Positions 44,631 through 52,750 of a stretch of DNA of 64,000 bases are shown piece by piece. The number at the start of each line of letters is the position of its first letter. Position 1 is the first letter of the stretch. The stretch covers positions 1-64,000 of the forward strand of contig CAMCMP010000016.1 in NCBI GenBank assembly GCA_945876095.1, given 5' to 3'. Both the position numbers and the translations under genes were made by a program. The notes beneath the pieces were generated by a model, which was given only the letters and a program-made list of their open reading frames with translations, was not told the origin of the DNA and searched no databases. Source of the DNA: Chitinophaga pinensis. GTDB taxonomy: Bacteria; Bacteroidota; Bacteroidia; Chitinophagales; Chitinophagaceae.

Positions 44631-45269
44631 ATGAAATTAACAATCTTACTTCTCCTCTTCTTGATATCACTTTTTAGTTCTTGTGTACAATGTAAATTAA
44701 TAACAGTTTCATCTGAAAATATCCCCTTAAGATTTAAGGGGTATGAATTTGAAAATGATAGCATACGTATTAATTATCGTTTTTGGGGTTATAAAGGGAA
44801 AATGGAATTTGATATATACAATAAAACAGATGTAACACTCTATTTTGACTGGAAAATTTCTGCTTTTATACCCAATGACAAAATGATAAGTTATTACGAA
44901 GACTTAACTAATATAGAAGGAGTTAAGTATACTTACCGACAATATAGATCATCAGGAACTAACATTGCTAAAAGAGTAGCTAAAAACCAGGAGCGAATAG
45001 GTGTAGTACCACCGCATTCATTAATAACCAATAGCCAATATAAACTAGTAAAAAAATATGTTGAAGTGTTTCAGAATGGAATTTTTAATAATGTGAATAC
45101 CCCGCTTCGGTTCAGAAACTATTTAACCTTTTCAACAAATGAAAAGTTTGATGGGAAAGTTTCTACAATAGATAATATTTTTTTTGTATCTGAAATCAAA
45201 AAGATTTCCTTTAACAAAGCCAATTTTTACAAAGGCCCTACTGTCTTTTATGCTTCATATGATTTTTAA
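44631..45269 (+). CDS. Lipoprotein of unknown function
   Basis: 212 residues. Signal peptide MKLTILLLLFLISLFSSC with lipobox LFSSC, so a lipid-anchored envelope protein. The mature part is beta-rich (FKGYEFENDSIRINYRFWGYKGKMEFDIYNKTDVTLYFDWKIS), with a proline/serine segment RIGVVPPHSLITNSQYKL and a final SEIKKISFNKANFY. This resembles uncharacterised Bacteroidota lipoproteins, but I do not know a named family. It is a lone gene on the 3' side of tRNA-Ser. Confidence 0.7.
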   Translation: MKLTILLLLFLISLFSSCVQCKLITVSSENIPLRFKGYEFENDSIRINYRFWGYKGKMEFDIYNKTDVTLYFDWKISAFIPNDKMISYYEDLTNIEGVKYTYRQYRSSGTNIAKRVAKNQERIGVVPPHSLITNSQYKLVKKYVEVFQNGIFNNVNTPLRFRNYLTFSTNEKFDGKVSTIDNIFFVSEIKKISFNKANFYKGPTVFYASYDF

Positions 45270-45353
45270 AGTAAAAAGAAAGATAAACTTACAAACTAAG
45301 GGTTTGGTATTATCTTAAAAAAATGCGCCCCAATCTATCACCTCATCACCCAA

Positions 45354-45392
45354 ACAAAAAATGCAAACAATTGAAAACCAACTGTTTGCATT
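45354..45392 (-). terminator. Terminator of tRNA-Ser
   Basis: A 10-bp stem (AATGCAAACA with TGTTTGCATT; 45360-45369 and 45383-45392), further extended inside the loop by TTG/CAA, is followed on the minus strand by a T-rich run. Confidence 0.8.
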
Positions 45393-45398
45393 AATAAG

Positions 45399-45486
45399 TG
45401 GCGGAGAGTTAGGGATTCGAACCCCAGGACCTGTTACAGTCAACAGTTTTCAAGACTGCCGCAATCGACCGCTCTGCCAACTCTCC
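45399..45486 (-). tRNA. tRNA-Ser (anticodon TGA)
   Basis: Class II tRNA on the minus strand with acceptor GGAGAGT/ACTCTCC, discriminator G, an encoded CCA at 45399-45401, anticodon loop containing TTGAAAA (anticodon TGA), a long variable arm, and T-loop TTCGAAT. It lies only 40 bp downstream of the mutS2 stop, on the same strand. Confidence 0.93.
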
Positions 45487-45526
45487 GGCGCAAAAGTACG
45501 GGTTGAATTTTTTTAAGCCAAAATAT

Positions 45527-47641
45527 TTACAAATTTATTTGTTCTATATCCTTGTCTTTTACAACCACTAAATCCTTTAAGTCAACAGTGATGGGCATTA
45601 CACCGACTTGAAGCACACATTTTTTTCCTCTAATTTCTTTTACAATACCTACTTGGCGGTTCTGTTTCATCCTTACTTTATTGCCAATTTGGATTTCCCC
45701 TCCTATTTCTATGAATTTTTCATTGCCTTTTTTTGTATTTTTTTCCTTAACAATTCTTTCTTTTTGGTTAAATAAGAGGGCATGTATCATTTTTACTACC
45801 TTATCTTTATCTTCTGTTTTGCGCCATTCTATTACCATTGATTTTAACCTTCGTTCCATATCTTTCACATAAGATAATTTATCCTCTGTAATTAAATGCT
45901 GATATTTTAATCGTTCAACTTCTTGTAAATGCTTTTCCTTGTCCATTACCAGCTGCATTTCCTTTTTTAGGCGCTCATTTTCTTTCAATAAAATAAATAA
46001 TTCTTTTTTTTCCATATCTATTTTTTGAAGATCCTGTTCAGTTCGGTTAAGCAATTTATCTAATGTAAAATGATCCTCATCCACCAGCGTCCTTGCTTTT
46101 TCGATGAGTCGTTTTTCTAATCCAATTCTCTCGGCTATAGAAAAAGTATAGGAACTACCTGGTTTACCCACCACTAATTTATAGAGTGGTAATAAATTCT
46201 TTTCATCAAATTGCATAGCACCATTGATAATTCCGGCAACTTTATTGGCCATTACCTTCAAATTCAAGTAATGGGTAGTCACAATACCAAAGGAATGTTT
46301 GTGTGCTAGCTCTTCCATAATCACTTCTGCAAAAGCTCCCCCCAAATTGGGATCACTTCCGCTTCCCAACTCATCAATGAAAAACAAAGTTTTACCATTG
46401 GCATTTTCCATAAAATGTTTCATATTCTTCAAATGGGAAGAATAGGTGCTCAACTCAAATTCTAGGCTTTGAGTGTCTCCAATATGAATCATGATTTGTT
46501 TGAAAATCCCCATCTCACTATCTGGATGAACCGGAACTAGTAATCCACTTTGTAACATCAATTGTAAAAGACCTACTGTTTTTAATGTAACTGTTTTACC
46601 ACCTGCATTCGGACCACTGATTACTAAAATTCTATTTTTATCATTTAAGGTAAGATTAATGGGTATAGTAGGCTTTTCATTGGTCTTATTATAAATCAGT
46701 AATAAAGGATGATAGGCCTGAATTAAATGTATATGCGCTTTGTCATGTACTTTGGGGTAATTTCCTCCCAATTGAATAGCCCATTTGGCTTTGGCATTAA
46801 TAAAATCATATGTGCCAGCTATTTCATAATATGTTTTTAATAGTGGCGCATATGTGCTAAGATGATGAGTTAGCTGACGAAGAATTTTATAGACTTCTTT
46901 TCTTTCGTCGTTTTCAAGAGAAAAAATATCATTGTTGAGTTGGGTAGTTTCTTCAGGCTCAATAAAAGTTGTTTTTCTACTATCACTTTCACCATGTAAA
47001 ATCCCTTTAATCATTCGCTTTTGCTCTGCAAAAACAGCCAATACCCTTCTACCGTTGATGAAACTTTCTTCAATATCTGCAAGGTATCCAAGCTTATTTA
47101 ACTTGGAAATCATTTTATCGAAAATACGTCGTAACTCATTTCTTTTTTTAAAAAGGTTCATACGTATTCCAGCCAAATCTTTGCTAGCACTATCTTTTAC
47201 ATTTCCTGACTCATCTAGAATTTCATCAATCAATGCCGTAATTGTTTTTTCAAAATAGGTATTTTCAATTACGTTAGAAAGTGCAGGGTAGGCAATCCTT
47301 CTTTCATTATCAAACCATCTAAATATACTTCCAGTATTTTCTGTAAGCCTTCTAATATATAAAATTTGTTCACCACTAAGTACAGCACCAGCTATACCTA
47401 ATAACTTTAATTCTTTGGAAATATTTAGTGTAAAATCATTAGGGAAATTAAGTCCTGTTTGAAGCAGTAATTTATATTCATAACTCTGCCTTAATTCTAG
47501 ATCAATAAATTCTTTTTTGGTATGGATTCGTAAATTAGCAGCCTTTTCTTTGGCATATTCGGATTTGCAATATTCAGCCAATAAGGTCTTCACCTTTTCG
47601 TACTCTAACTGTTGCAATGCTGATTCTGGAAAAAATTTCAT
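45527..47641 (-). CDS. mutS2: MutS2-family ATPase lacking the Smr domain
   Basis: 704 residues. The clamp and lever region (LTENTGSIFRWF, GRRVLAVFAEQKRMIKGILHGES, TTFIEPEETTQLNND) leads to the ABC ATPase with Walker A SGPNAGGKT (residues 342-350), FELSTYSSHLKNM, Walker B TLFFIDELGSGSDPNLGGAFAEVIME and the His switch FGIVTTHY. After the coiled coil (LLNRTEQDLQKIDMEKKELF...) comes a KOW-like part (IQIGNKVRMKQNRQVGIVKEIRGKKC), and the protein stops about 20 residues later. Typical MutS2 has ~780 residues with a C-terminal Smr nuclease domain; it is absent here and tRNA-Ser follows at once. MutS2 acts on recombination intermediates or collided ribosomes. Confidence 0.93.
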   Translation of the reverse strand: MKFFPESALQQLEYEKVKTLLAEYCKSEYAKEKAANLRIHTKKEFIDLELRQSYEYKLLLQTGLNFPNDFTLNISKELKLLGIAGAVLSGEQILYIRRLTENTGSIFRWFDNERRIAYPALSNVIENTYFEKTITALIDEILDESGNVKDSASKDLAGIRMNLFKKRNELRRIFDKMISKLNKLGYLADIEESFINGRRVLAVFAEQKRMIKGILHGESDSRKTTFIEPEETTQLNNDIFSLENDERKEVYKILRQLTHHLSTYAPLLKTYYEIAGTYDFINAKAKWAIQLGGNYPKVHDKAHIHLIQAYHPLLLIYNKTNEKPTIPINLTLNDKNRILVISGPNAGGKTVTLKTVGLLQLMLQSGLLVPVHPDSEMGIFKQIMIHIGDTQSLEFELSTYSSHLKNMKHFMENANGKTLFFIDELGSGSDPNLGGAFAEVIMEELAHKHSFGIVTTHYLNLKVMANKVAGIINGAMQFDEKNLLPLYKLVVGKPGSSYTFSIAERIGLEKRLIEKARTLVDEDHFTLDKLLNRTEQDLQKIDMEKKELFILLKENERLKKEMQLVMDKEKHLQEVERLKYQHLITEDKLSYVKDMERRLKSMVIEWRKTEDKDKVVKMIHALLFNQKERIVKEKNTKKGNEKFIEIGGEIQIGNKVRMKQNRQVGIVKEIRGKKCVLQVGVMPITVDLKDLVVVKDKDIEQINL

Positions 47642-47818
47642 AAATACTTTTACTACAATCCATTGAGAATTTAAGTTTGTAAAATTAAGGAATTAACAAT
47701 CCTTACAATACTTATAAATTTAGATTCTTAGTATTAAATTCAATTGGGATTGATTGATACATTCAAATGGATTGATGGATTAAAAACTGACTGTCTAAAA
47801 AGGTCAGTTGAGGTGAAA

Positions 47819-48364
47819 TTATTTGTTAATGATTTGCAGTTCATCCCATGGTGTAGTTCCATCTTTTTCCCTTTTAAATTCATATTCATTACTTGTGAGT
47901 AGTACAATCTCTGCTGTAGTATATATTTTGCAACCTTCCATTAAATGTCCACCAATTGTTTTGCCTGTACTATCACTGATACTAATATGCAGATGGGAGC
48001 CATTAACTGATACAGTCCCTGTCAAACTTACAATTTCAAAATGTCCTATATTGTAGCTACTATCGGGTTGGTTAGCAAAACGGATATTGTATTGAGTAAG
48101 ACTGCCAGCACAAGTACTAATCCACCCAGCCTTGATATTTTTTTGTTCAACCAATTTCTGAATACTCTCTTTCAAGTCTTGACCAGGTAGTAAACGAATT
48201 GCATAGGAAGAGATATTGGGCATACTTGTGTTTGATTTACAGGATATGAGAAATAAATTAATTGTTATTACAAATAACAGCAAAAGTATATTTGTTTTTA
48301 TCTTATTTTGACTAGAATAAGTTAAAATAAGATAATCTGTTAAAATTTTAAATAATTTAGACAT
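47819..48364 (-). CDS. PPC/DUF296-domain protein with a lipoprotein-like N-terminus
   Basis: 181 residues. Residues about 52-181 form a PPC (DUF296) domain: YAIRLLPGQDLKESIQKLVEQKNIKAGWISTCAGSLTQYNIRFA, FEIVSLTGTVSVNGSHLHISISDSTGKTIGGHLMEGCKIYTTAEIVLL, with the conserved histidines in HLH and GHL. The first ~50 residues comprise a charged stretch, a hydrophobic core (NILLLLFVITINLFLISC) and a lipobox-like LISC at about 39-42. The domain is normally cytoplasmic or nuclear (plant AHL DNA-binding proteins), so envelope anchoring would be unusual. No ATG lies between the first and the domain region, except one within it. Confidence 0.8.
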   Translation of the reverse strand: MSKLFKILTDYLILTYSSQNKIKTNILLLLFVITINLFLISCKSNTSMPNISSYAIRLLPGQDLKESIQKLVEQKNIKAGWISTCAGSLTQYNIRFANQPDSSYNIGHFEIVSLTGTVSVNGSHLHISISDSTGKTIGGHLMEGCKIYTTAEIVLLTSNEYEFKREKDGTTPWDELQIINK

Positions 48365-48578
48365 AATTAAGTGAGAGTTTTAAATCAATGTAAATTTGTA
48401 TATCAATTTGCTTAATTTATAAACCTTTGGAGTTTTAAATTGTTTGAATATCTAAGTTAATTTAATTAAATATTTTTGATTAGGTTTTCATGATCTATTT
48501 AGATTGTTTTTCTACAATTGGTATTATAAAATAGGTTAGTCTTGTTAATTCATTAGGATGACCCTTAAAAATTTTAAA

Positions 48579-49214
48579 ATGAAATCATTTATTATCATTA
48601 TTTGTTCTTTGTATTGTCAATTTTGTTTGGCACAGACAAAGCCAATTATTAAATCTAAAACTATGACTGAAAAGGCGACATTAGAAACAGCAACTTTTGG
48701 AACAGGATGCTTTTGGTGTACGGAGGCTGTTTTTCAACAATTAGAAGGTGTTGTAAAGGTAACGAGTGGCTATAGTGGCGGTACGGTTGAATCACCTACC
48801 TATAAACAAGTTTGTACGGGTACAACTGGTCATGCTGAATGCTTAAAAATTGATTATGATCCTTCAAAAATTACTTTTGATGAGCTATTAGAAGTTTTTT
48901 GGCAAGTACATGATCCTACTACACTTAACCGACAAGGCAATGATATTGGTACTCAATATCGAAGTGTAGTATTTTATCATGATGCAATCCAAAAATCAAA
49001 AGTCCAGAAATACGCTACGGCCCTCAATAGTTCTGGAGCTTTTGCAAATCCTATTGTTACCAAATTAGAGCCTTTTGTAAAATTTTATCCAGCTGAAGAC
49101 TACCATCAAAATTATTTTAATTTAAATGGTAGTGAAAGTTATTGTCAATTTGTAATTAAACCTAAGGTTGAAAAATTTGAAAAAGTTTTTAAAAATAAAT
49201 TGAAGAAGCATTAA
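48579..49214 (+). CDS. msrA: Exported peptide-methionine (S)-S-oxide reductase MsrA
   Basis: About 211 residues from the ATG at 48579, which begins a signal peptide (MKSFIIIICSLYCQFCLAQ); an ATG at 48558 is a less likely start. The active-site motif GCFWCTEAVF is present, then VVKVTSGYSGGTVESPTYKQVCTGTTGHAE, FDELLEVFWQVHDPT, RQGNDIGTQYRSVVF and AEDYHQNYFNLN. It reduces the S epimer of methionine sulfoxide, here in the periplasm. A cytoplasmic form starting at the internal ATG (MTEKATLE) is conceivable. Monocistronic; no msrB nearby. Confidence 0.93.
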   Translation: MKSFIIIICSLYCQFCLAQTKPIIKSKTMTEKATLETATFGTGCFWCTEAVFQQLEGVVKVTSGYSGGTVESPTYKQVCTGTTGHAECLKIDYDPSKITFDELLEVFWQVHDPTTLNRQGNDIGTQYRSVVFYHDAIQKSKVQKYATALNSSGAFANPIVTKLEPFVKFYPAEDYHQNYFNLNGSESYCQFVIKPKVEKFEKVFKNKLKKH

Positions 49215-49243
49215 AAGCATACTTTTTTAAACTGATTTAGTAT

Positions 49244-49289
49244 TTAGAGTTAAGAAAGATTATTTTTTAATAACTCTTCTTAACTCTAA
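49244..49289. terminator. Hairpin shared between msrA and the convergent SBP gene
   Basis: A 13-bp inverted repeat (TTAGAGTTAAGAA at 49244-49256 and its complement at 49277-49289) with a 20-base loop containing T- and A-tracts. One arm lies inside the last codons of the substrate-binding protein gene, so coding sequence doubles as part of the transcription end signal. Confidence 0.55.
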
Positions 49290-50903
49290 TAAATTCAGGC
49301 TATTGGGATAAAAAGACTCAATATTTTTATGAATAAGGTGTATGGCCATGTCATACCACAAAGGAACTACAGGAGCATCATTTATAATTAGTTGATCCAT
49401 TTTTCTATATAATTGATAGCGGATAGAATCATTTTTTTCTCCAATCGCTTTTTCATACAATTTATTATACTCCTCATTATTATATCTCGTGTAATTAGGA
49501 GGCGCTGGATTTTTTCCATAAAAAACACTCAAGTAATTCTCAGCATCAGGGTAATCTGCAATCCAGCTACCCCTAAAAAATAGGGCCTGTGATTTAGAAG
49601 TCTGTTCTAATAATATACTTTTTTGTACTACCTCCACTTGAATAGGAATTCCAATAATATTGAGTTCATTGGCTATATATCCTGCGAGATCTGCATAAAT
49701 AGGGATTGTCAATAATTTAATTGAAGGCAGATTATTTTCTCCTGAAAATCCTGCTTCCACTAAAAGTTCTGTAGCTTTATTAGGATCATAATGATAGCCT
49801 TTTACAAAAGAAGAATCAAAAGATGGCAATCCTGTAGGAATAAATCCACTGTTAGCTGCAGTACCGATCGAATTTCGCAGGTATAACATCATTTTTTTTC
49901 TATCGAAACCATAATTAATCGCTTGTCTAATTTTTTGCAATCTCAAAGGAGATTTTTTAACCATTACATTATTGGTATCTACTAATATTCCTAAGTATTC
50001 AATATTGAGGTAAGGATGTTTTTGTAGCACTAACCTTCCCTCCCACTCTTTTTTAAGATTCCCTGTCTTGGTAAGAATTTCATCTTTAAAATTTGCATCT
50101 ATATCATTTATAAAATCCAATCGTTGTTGTTGAAATTCGAGAAATTCTGTAGCCTTACTATCGAAAAAACTTATTTTAACGCCATCTAAATAAGGTAATT
50201 TATTGCCATTACTATCCGTTTCAAAATAATGTTCATTCCTTTTTAGAAGTAGTGCTTGACCTTCAATCCAAGTGATCATTTCAAATGGCCCAGTGCCAAC
50301 TGGATGGCTTCTAAAATCATTACCATATTGATCAATTACTTCCTTTGGTATAATAGAGCAATATTGCATACTCAGTATGCCTAATATTGGTTGAAAGGGT
50401 CTTATTAATTTTAGTTGGAAGGTTGAATCATTGATTGCCTTAAAGCCTCCATTTAGATCAACTCGGTTATTAAAAATCCATGCACCAGGACTAGCAACAT
50501 TTACATCCATTATTCTACTTAAACTATAAACTACATCATTTGCATTCATCAATCTGCCCTTGCCATTTTTAAATAGAGGGTTGTCATGAAAATATACATC
50601 TGTTCTTAGATGAAATGTAAATAAAAGTTGGTCTTTTGATAATTCCCAACTTTTAGCCAATGATGGTTTTAATTGCAATTCATCATCTACTTCAACCAAT
50701 GTATTGTACAATTGGTGAATAGCCCACATAATGGATTGATTTTTGGCAAAAGCTGGATCCAAACTGGCTATTCCGCTTTGCTCATTGTAATTAAATATTT
50801 TTTTATCCTTATTTAAGTGGCTAGAACAAGATAATAATATTATAAAAATAAATAATATTAAAATCAATAAATGAAATTTTAAAATGGACTGTTTAAATTT
50901 CAT
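49260..50903 (-). CDS. Family 5 (peptide/nickel-type) substrate-binding lipoprotein
   Basis: 547 residues. Lipoprotein signal (LLILILFIFIILLSC, lipobox ILLSC). SBP_bac_5 features: ASLDPAFAKNQSIMWAIHQLYNTLVEVD, LKPSLAKSWELSKDQLLFTFHLRTDVYFHDNPLF, NANDVVYSLSRIM, HPVGTGPFEMITWIEG, RKSPLRLQKIRQAINYGFDRKKM, and GSWIADYPDAENYLSVFYGKNP. It would bind oligopeptides or a similar ligand in the periplasm for an ABC importer. No permease or ATPase gene is adjacent, so it works with a remote transporter or has another role. Confidence 0.92.
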   Translation of the reverse strand: MKFKQSILKFHLLILILFIFIILLSCSSHLNKDKKIFNYNEQSGIASLDPAFAKNQSIMWAIHQLYNTLVEVDDELQLKPSLAKSWELSKDQLLFTFHLRTDVYFHDNPLFKNGKGRLMNANDVVYSLSRIMDVNVASPGAWIFNNRVDLNGGFKAINDSTFQLKLIRPFQPILGILSMQYCSIIPKEVIDQYGNDFRSHPVGTGPFEMITWIEGQALLLKRNEHYFETDSNGNKLPYLDGVKISFFDSKATEFLEFQQQRLDFINDIDANFKDEILTKTGNLKKEWEGRLVLQKHPYLNIEYLGILVDTNNVMVKKSPLRLQKIRQAINYGFDRKKMMLYLRNSIGTAANSGFIPTGLPSFDSSFVKGYHYDPNKATELLVEAGFSGENNLPSIKLLTIPIYADLAGYIANELNIIGIPIQVEVVQKSILLEQTSKSQALFFRGSWIADYPDAENYLSVFYGKNPAPPNYTRYNNEEYNKLYEKAIGEKNDSIRYQLYRKMDQLIINDAPVVPLWYDMAIHLIHKNIESFYPNSLNLLELRRVIKK

Positions 50904-51039
50904 CTTCCTGAATAAATTAAAATTATTATTTAAAAAATACCTCTACAAAAAATATCGATGCTATAAGTGATTAGTTTAAAATTAAATAAGATTGATCAAT
51001 TATTTAGTGATTGATTCCAATTTTAATTAAGTTTATAAA

Positions 51040-52731
51040 ATGAAATGGAATAAGTTATACCCGTTGGCATTAATTATAATGTTAATTTCTACTACTGAAT
51101 TAGTTGATGCTCAACTATTGACTAATACAATCAAAAATACCCATTCTGATTCCTTGCGTGGCCAGTATGGTGCTGGAAGAGATTGGTGGGATGTTACCAA
51201 TTATGATGTTCATGTTAAGTTTTCTATTAGCGATAGCTTCATAAGTGGTTATAATGATATAACTTTTAAAGTGCTTAAAAATGGAAAATATTTACAACTT
51301 GATCTTCAGGATCCTTTAATATTAGATAGTATTGTATTTTATTCCAAAACTTTTCCTTCAAGAAAAATTAGTGATAAGTCTATCATTAAAGACGGTAATG
51401 CCTATTTCGTTTCTTCTAATTTATTTACTAACCTTTCTGTTAACACATCCAATATTCATTTGCTTGCCTATTATCATGGTAAACCGATTATAGCCAATCG
51501 ACCGCCTTGGGATGGGGGTCTTATATTGAAAAAGGATAAAAACAATAATCCATGGGTAAGCATAGCCTGTCAGGGATTGGGTGCTAGCGTTTGGTATCCT
51601 TGTAAGGATCATCAAAGCGATGAGCCAGATAGTGCTTCCCTTTGGGTTACTAGTCCTGATACCCTAATAACGGTTGCGAATGGACGATTAATTGAAGTTA
51701 AAAATAACAATGATGGAACCGCTACTTCCCATTGGTCGGTTAATTCTCCTATTAATAATTATACACTTATTCCCTCTATTGGAAAATATGTACACTTTAG
51801 CGAAATATACAAGGGTGAAAAGGGTGATTTGGACATGGATTATTGGGTTTTAGACTACAATTTGGAAAAAGCAAAAAAACATTTTACAGATGCTCCAAGA
51901 ATGATGAAAGCATTTGAATACTGGTTTGGGCCATACCCTTTTTATAAAGATGGTTATAAATTGGTTGAATCATCCCATTTGGGTATGGAACACCAGAGCG
52001 CTGTTGCCTATGGCAATGGGTTTAAATATGGATACCTAGGTAGAGACTTAAGTGGAACAGGCTGGGGTTTAAAATGGGATTTTATAATTATTCATGAAAG
52101 TGGTCACGAGTGGTTTGGTAATAATATTACCACCAAGGATATAGCAGATATGTGGGTTCATGAAGGTTTTACCAATTACTCAGAAACATTATTTACTGAA
52201 TTTTATTATGGAAAAGAGGCGGCTACAGCCTATATTGTAGGAATCAGAAAAAATATTCTAAATGACAAACCTATTATTGGACCATACAAAGTTAACAAAG
52301 AAGGAAGTGGAGATATGTATCCTAAAGCAGCTAATATGATTCATACTATTCGTCAAATCATTAATGATGATTTGTTGTTTAGGAAAATATTAAGGGGCCT
52401 TAATGCTACTTTCTATCATCAAACGGTAACTTCATTTCAGATAGAAAATTATATTTCTGGTCAGTCAAAAATTAATTTTAAAAAGGTATTTGATCAATAT
52501 TTGAGAACCATAAAAATCCCAGTATTGGAATATAGAATTAAGGAAAATAGACTTTACTATAGATTTGCCAATTGCATTAAAGACTTTGTAATGCCAATAA
52601 AAACAGTTGGATTAACTACCCAATGGATTAAACCTTCTGAAAACTGGCAAGTCGCTAATTTAACCTCCAATACCAATAGCATTTTTTCAGTAGATTCAAA
52701 TTTTTATATCAAAACCAAAAAGGTAGATTAA
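51040..52731 (+). CDS. M1-family metallopeptidase
   Basis: 563 residues with a signal peptide (YPLALIIMLISTTELVDA). The N-terminal beta-domain has WWDVTNYDVHVKFSISDSFISGYNDITFK. The zinc site is HESGHEWFGN (HExxH) with the third ligand Glu in MWVHEGFTNYSETLF 18 residues on. The exopeptidase motif normally written GxMEN reads LGMEHQSA here, with His in place of Asn, as in some Bacteroidota M1 members. It is shorter than the ~850-residue aminopeptidase N, having lost the C-terminal helical superhelix. Probably periplasmic peptide trimming. A flippase gene follows after 19 bp. Confidence 0.93.
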   Translation: MKWNKLYPLALIIMLISTTELVDAQLLTNTIKNTHSDSLRGQYGAGRDWWDVTNYDVHVKFSISDSFISGYNDITFKVLKNGKYLQLDLQDPLILDSIVFYSKTFPSRKISDKSIIKDGNAYFVSSNLFTNLSVNTSNIHLLAYYHGKPIIANRPPWDGGLILKKDKNNNPWVSIACQGLGASVWYPCKDHQSDEPDSASLWVTSPDTLITVANGRLIEVKNNNDGTATSHWSVNSPINNYTLIPSIGKYVHFSEIYKGEKGDLDMDYWVLDYNLEKAKKHFTDAPRMMKAFEYWFGPYPFYKDGYKLVESSHLGMEHQSAVAYGNGFKYGYLGRDLSGTGWGLKWDFIIIHESGHEWFGNNITTKDIADMWVHEGFTNYSETLFTEFYYGKEAATAYIVGIRKNILNDKPIIGPYKVNKEGSGDMYPKAANMIHTIRQIINDDLLFRKILRGLNATFYHQTVTSFQIENYISGQSKINFKKVFDQYLRTIKIPVLEYRIKENRLYYRFANCIKDFVMPIKTVGLTTQWIKPSENWQVANLTSNTNSIFSVDSNFYIKTKKVD

Positions 52732-52750
52732 TTTAGCATCAAACAATCTT

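Noticed and set aside
46932..47258. Plus-strand 108-codon frame inside mutS2
   Set aside because: Antisense shadow of a conserved gene, Ser/Leu-rich.
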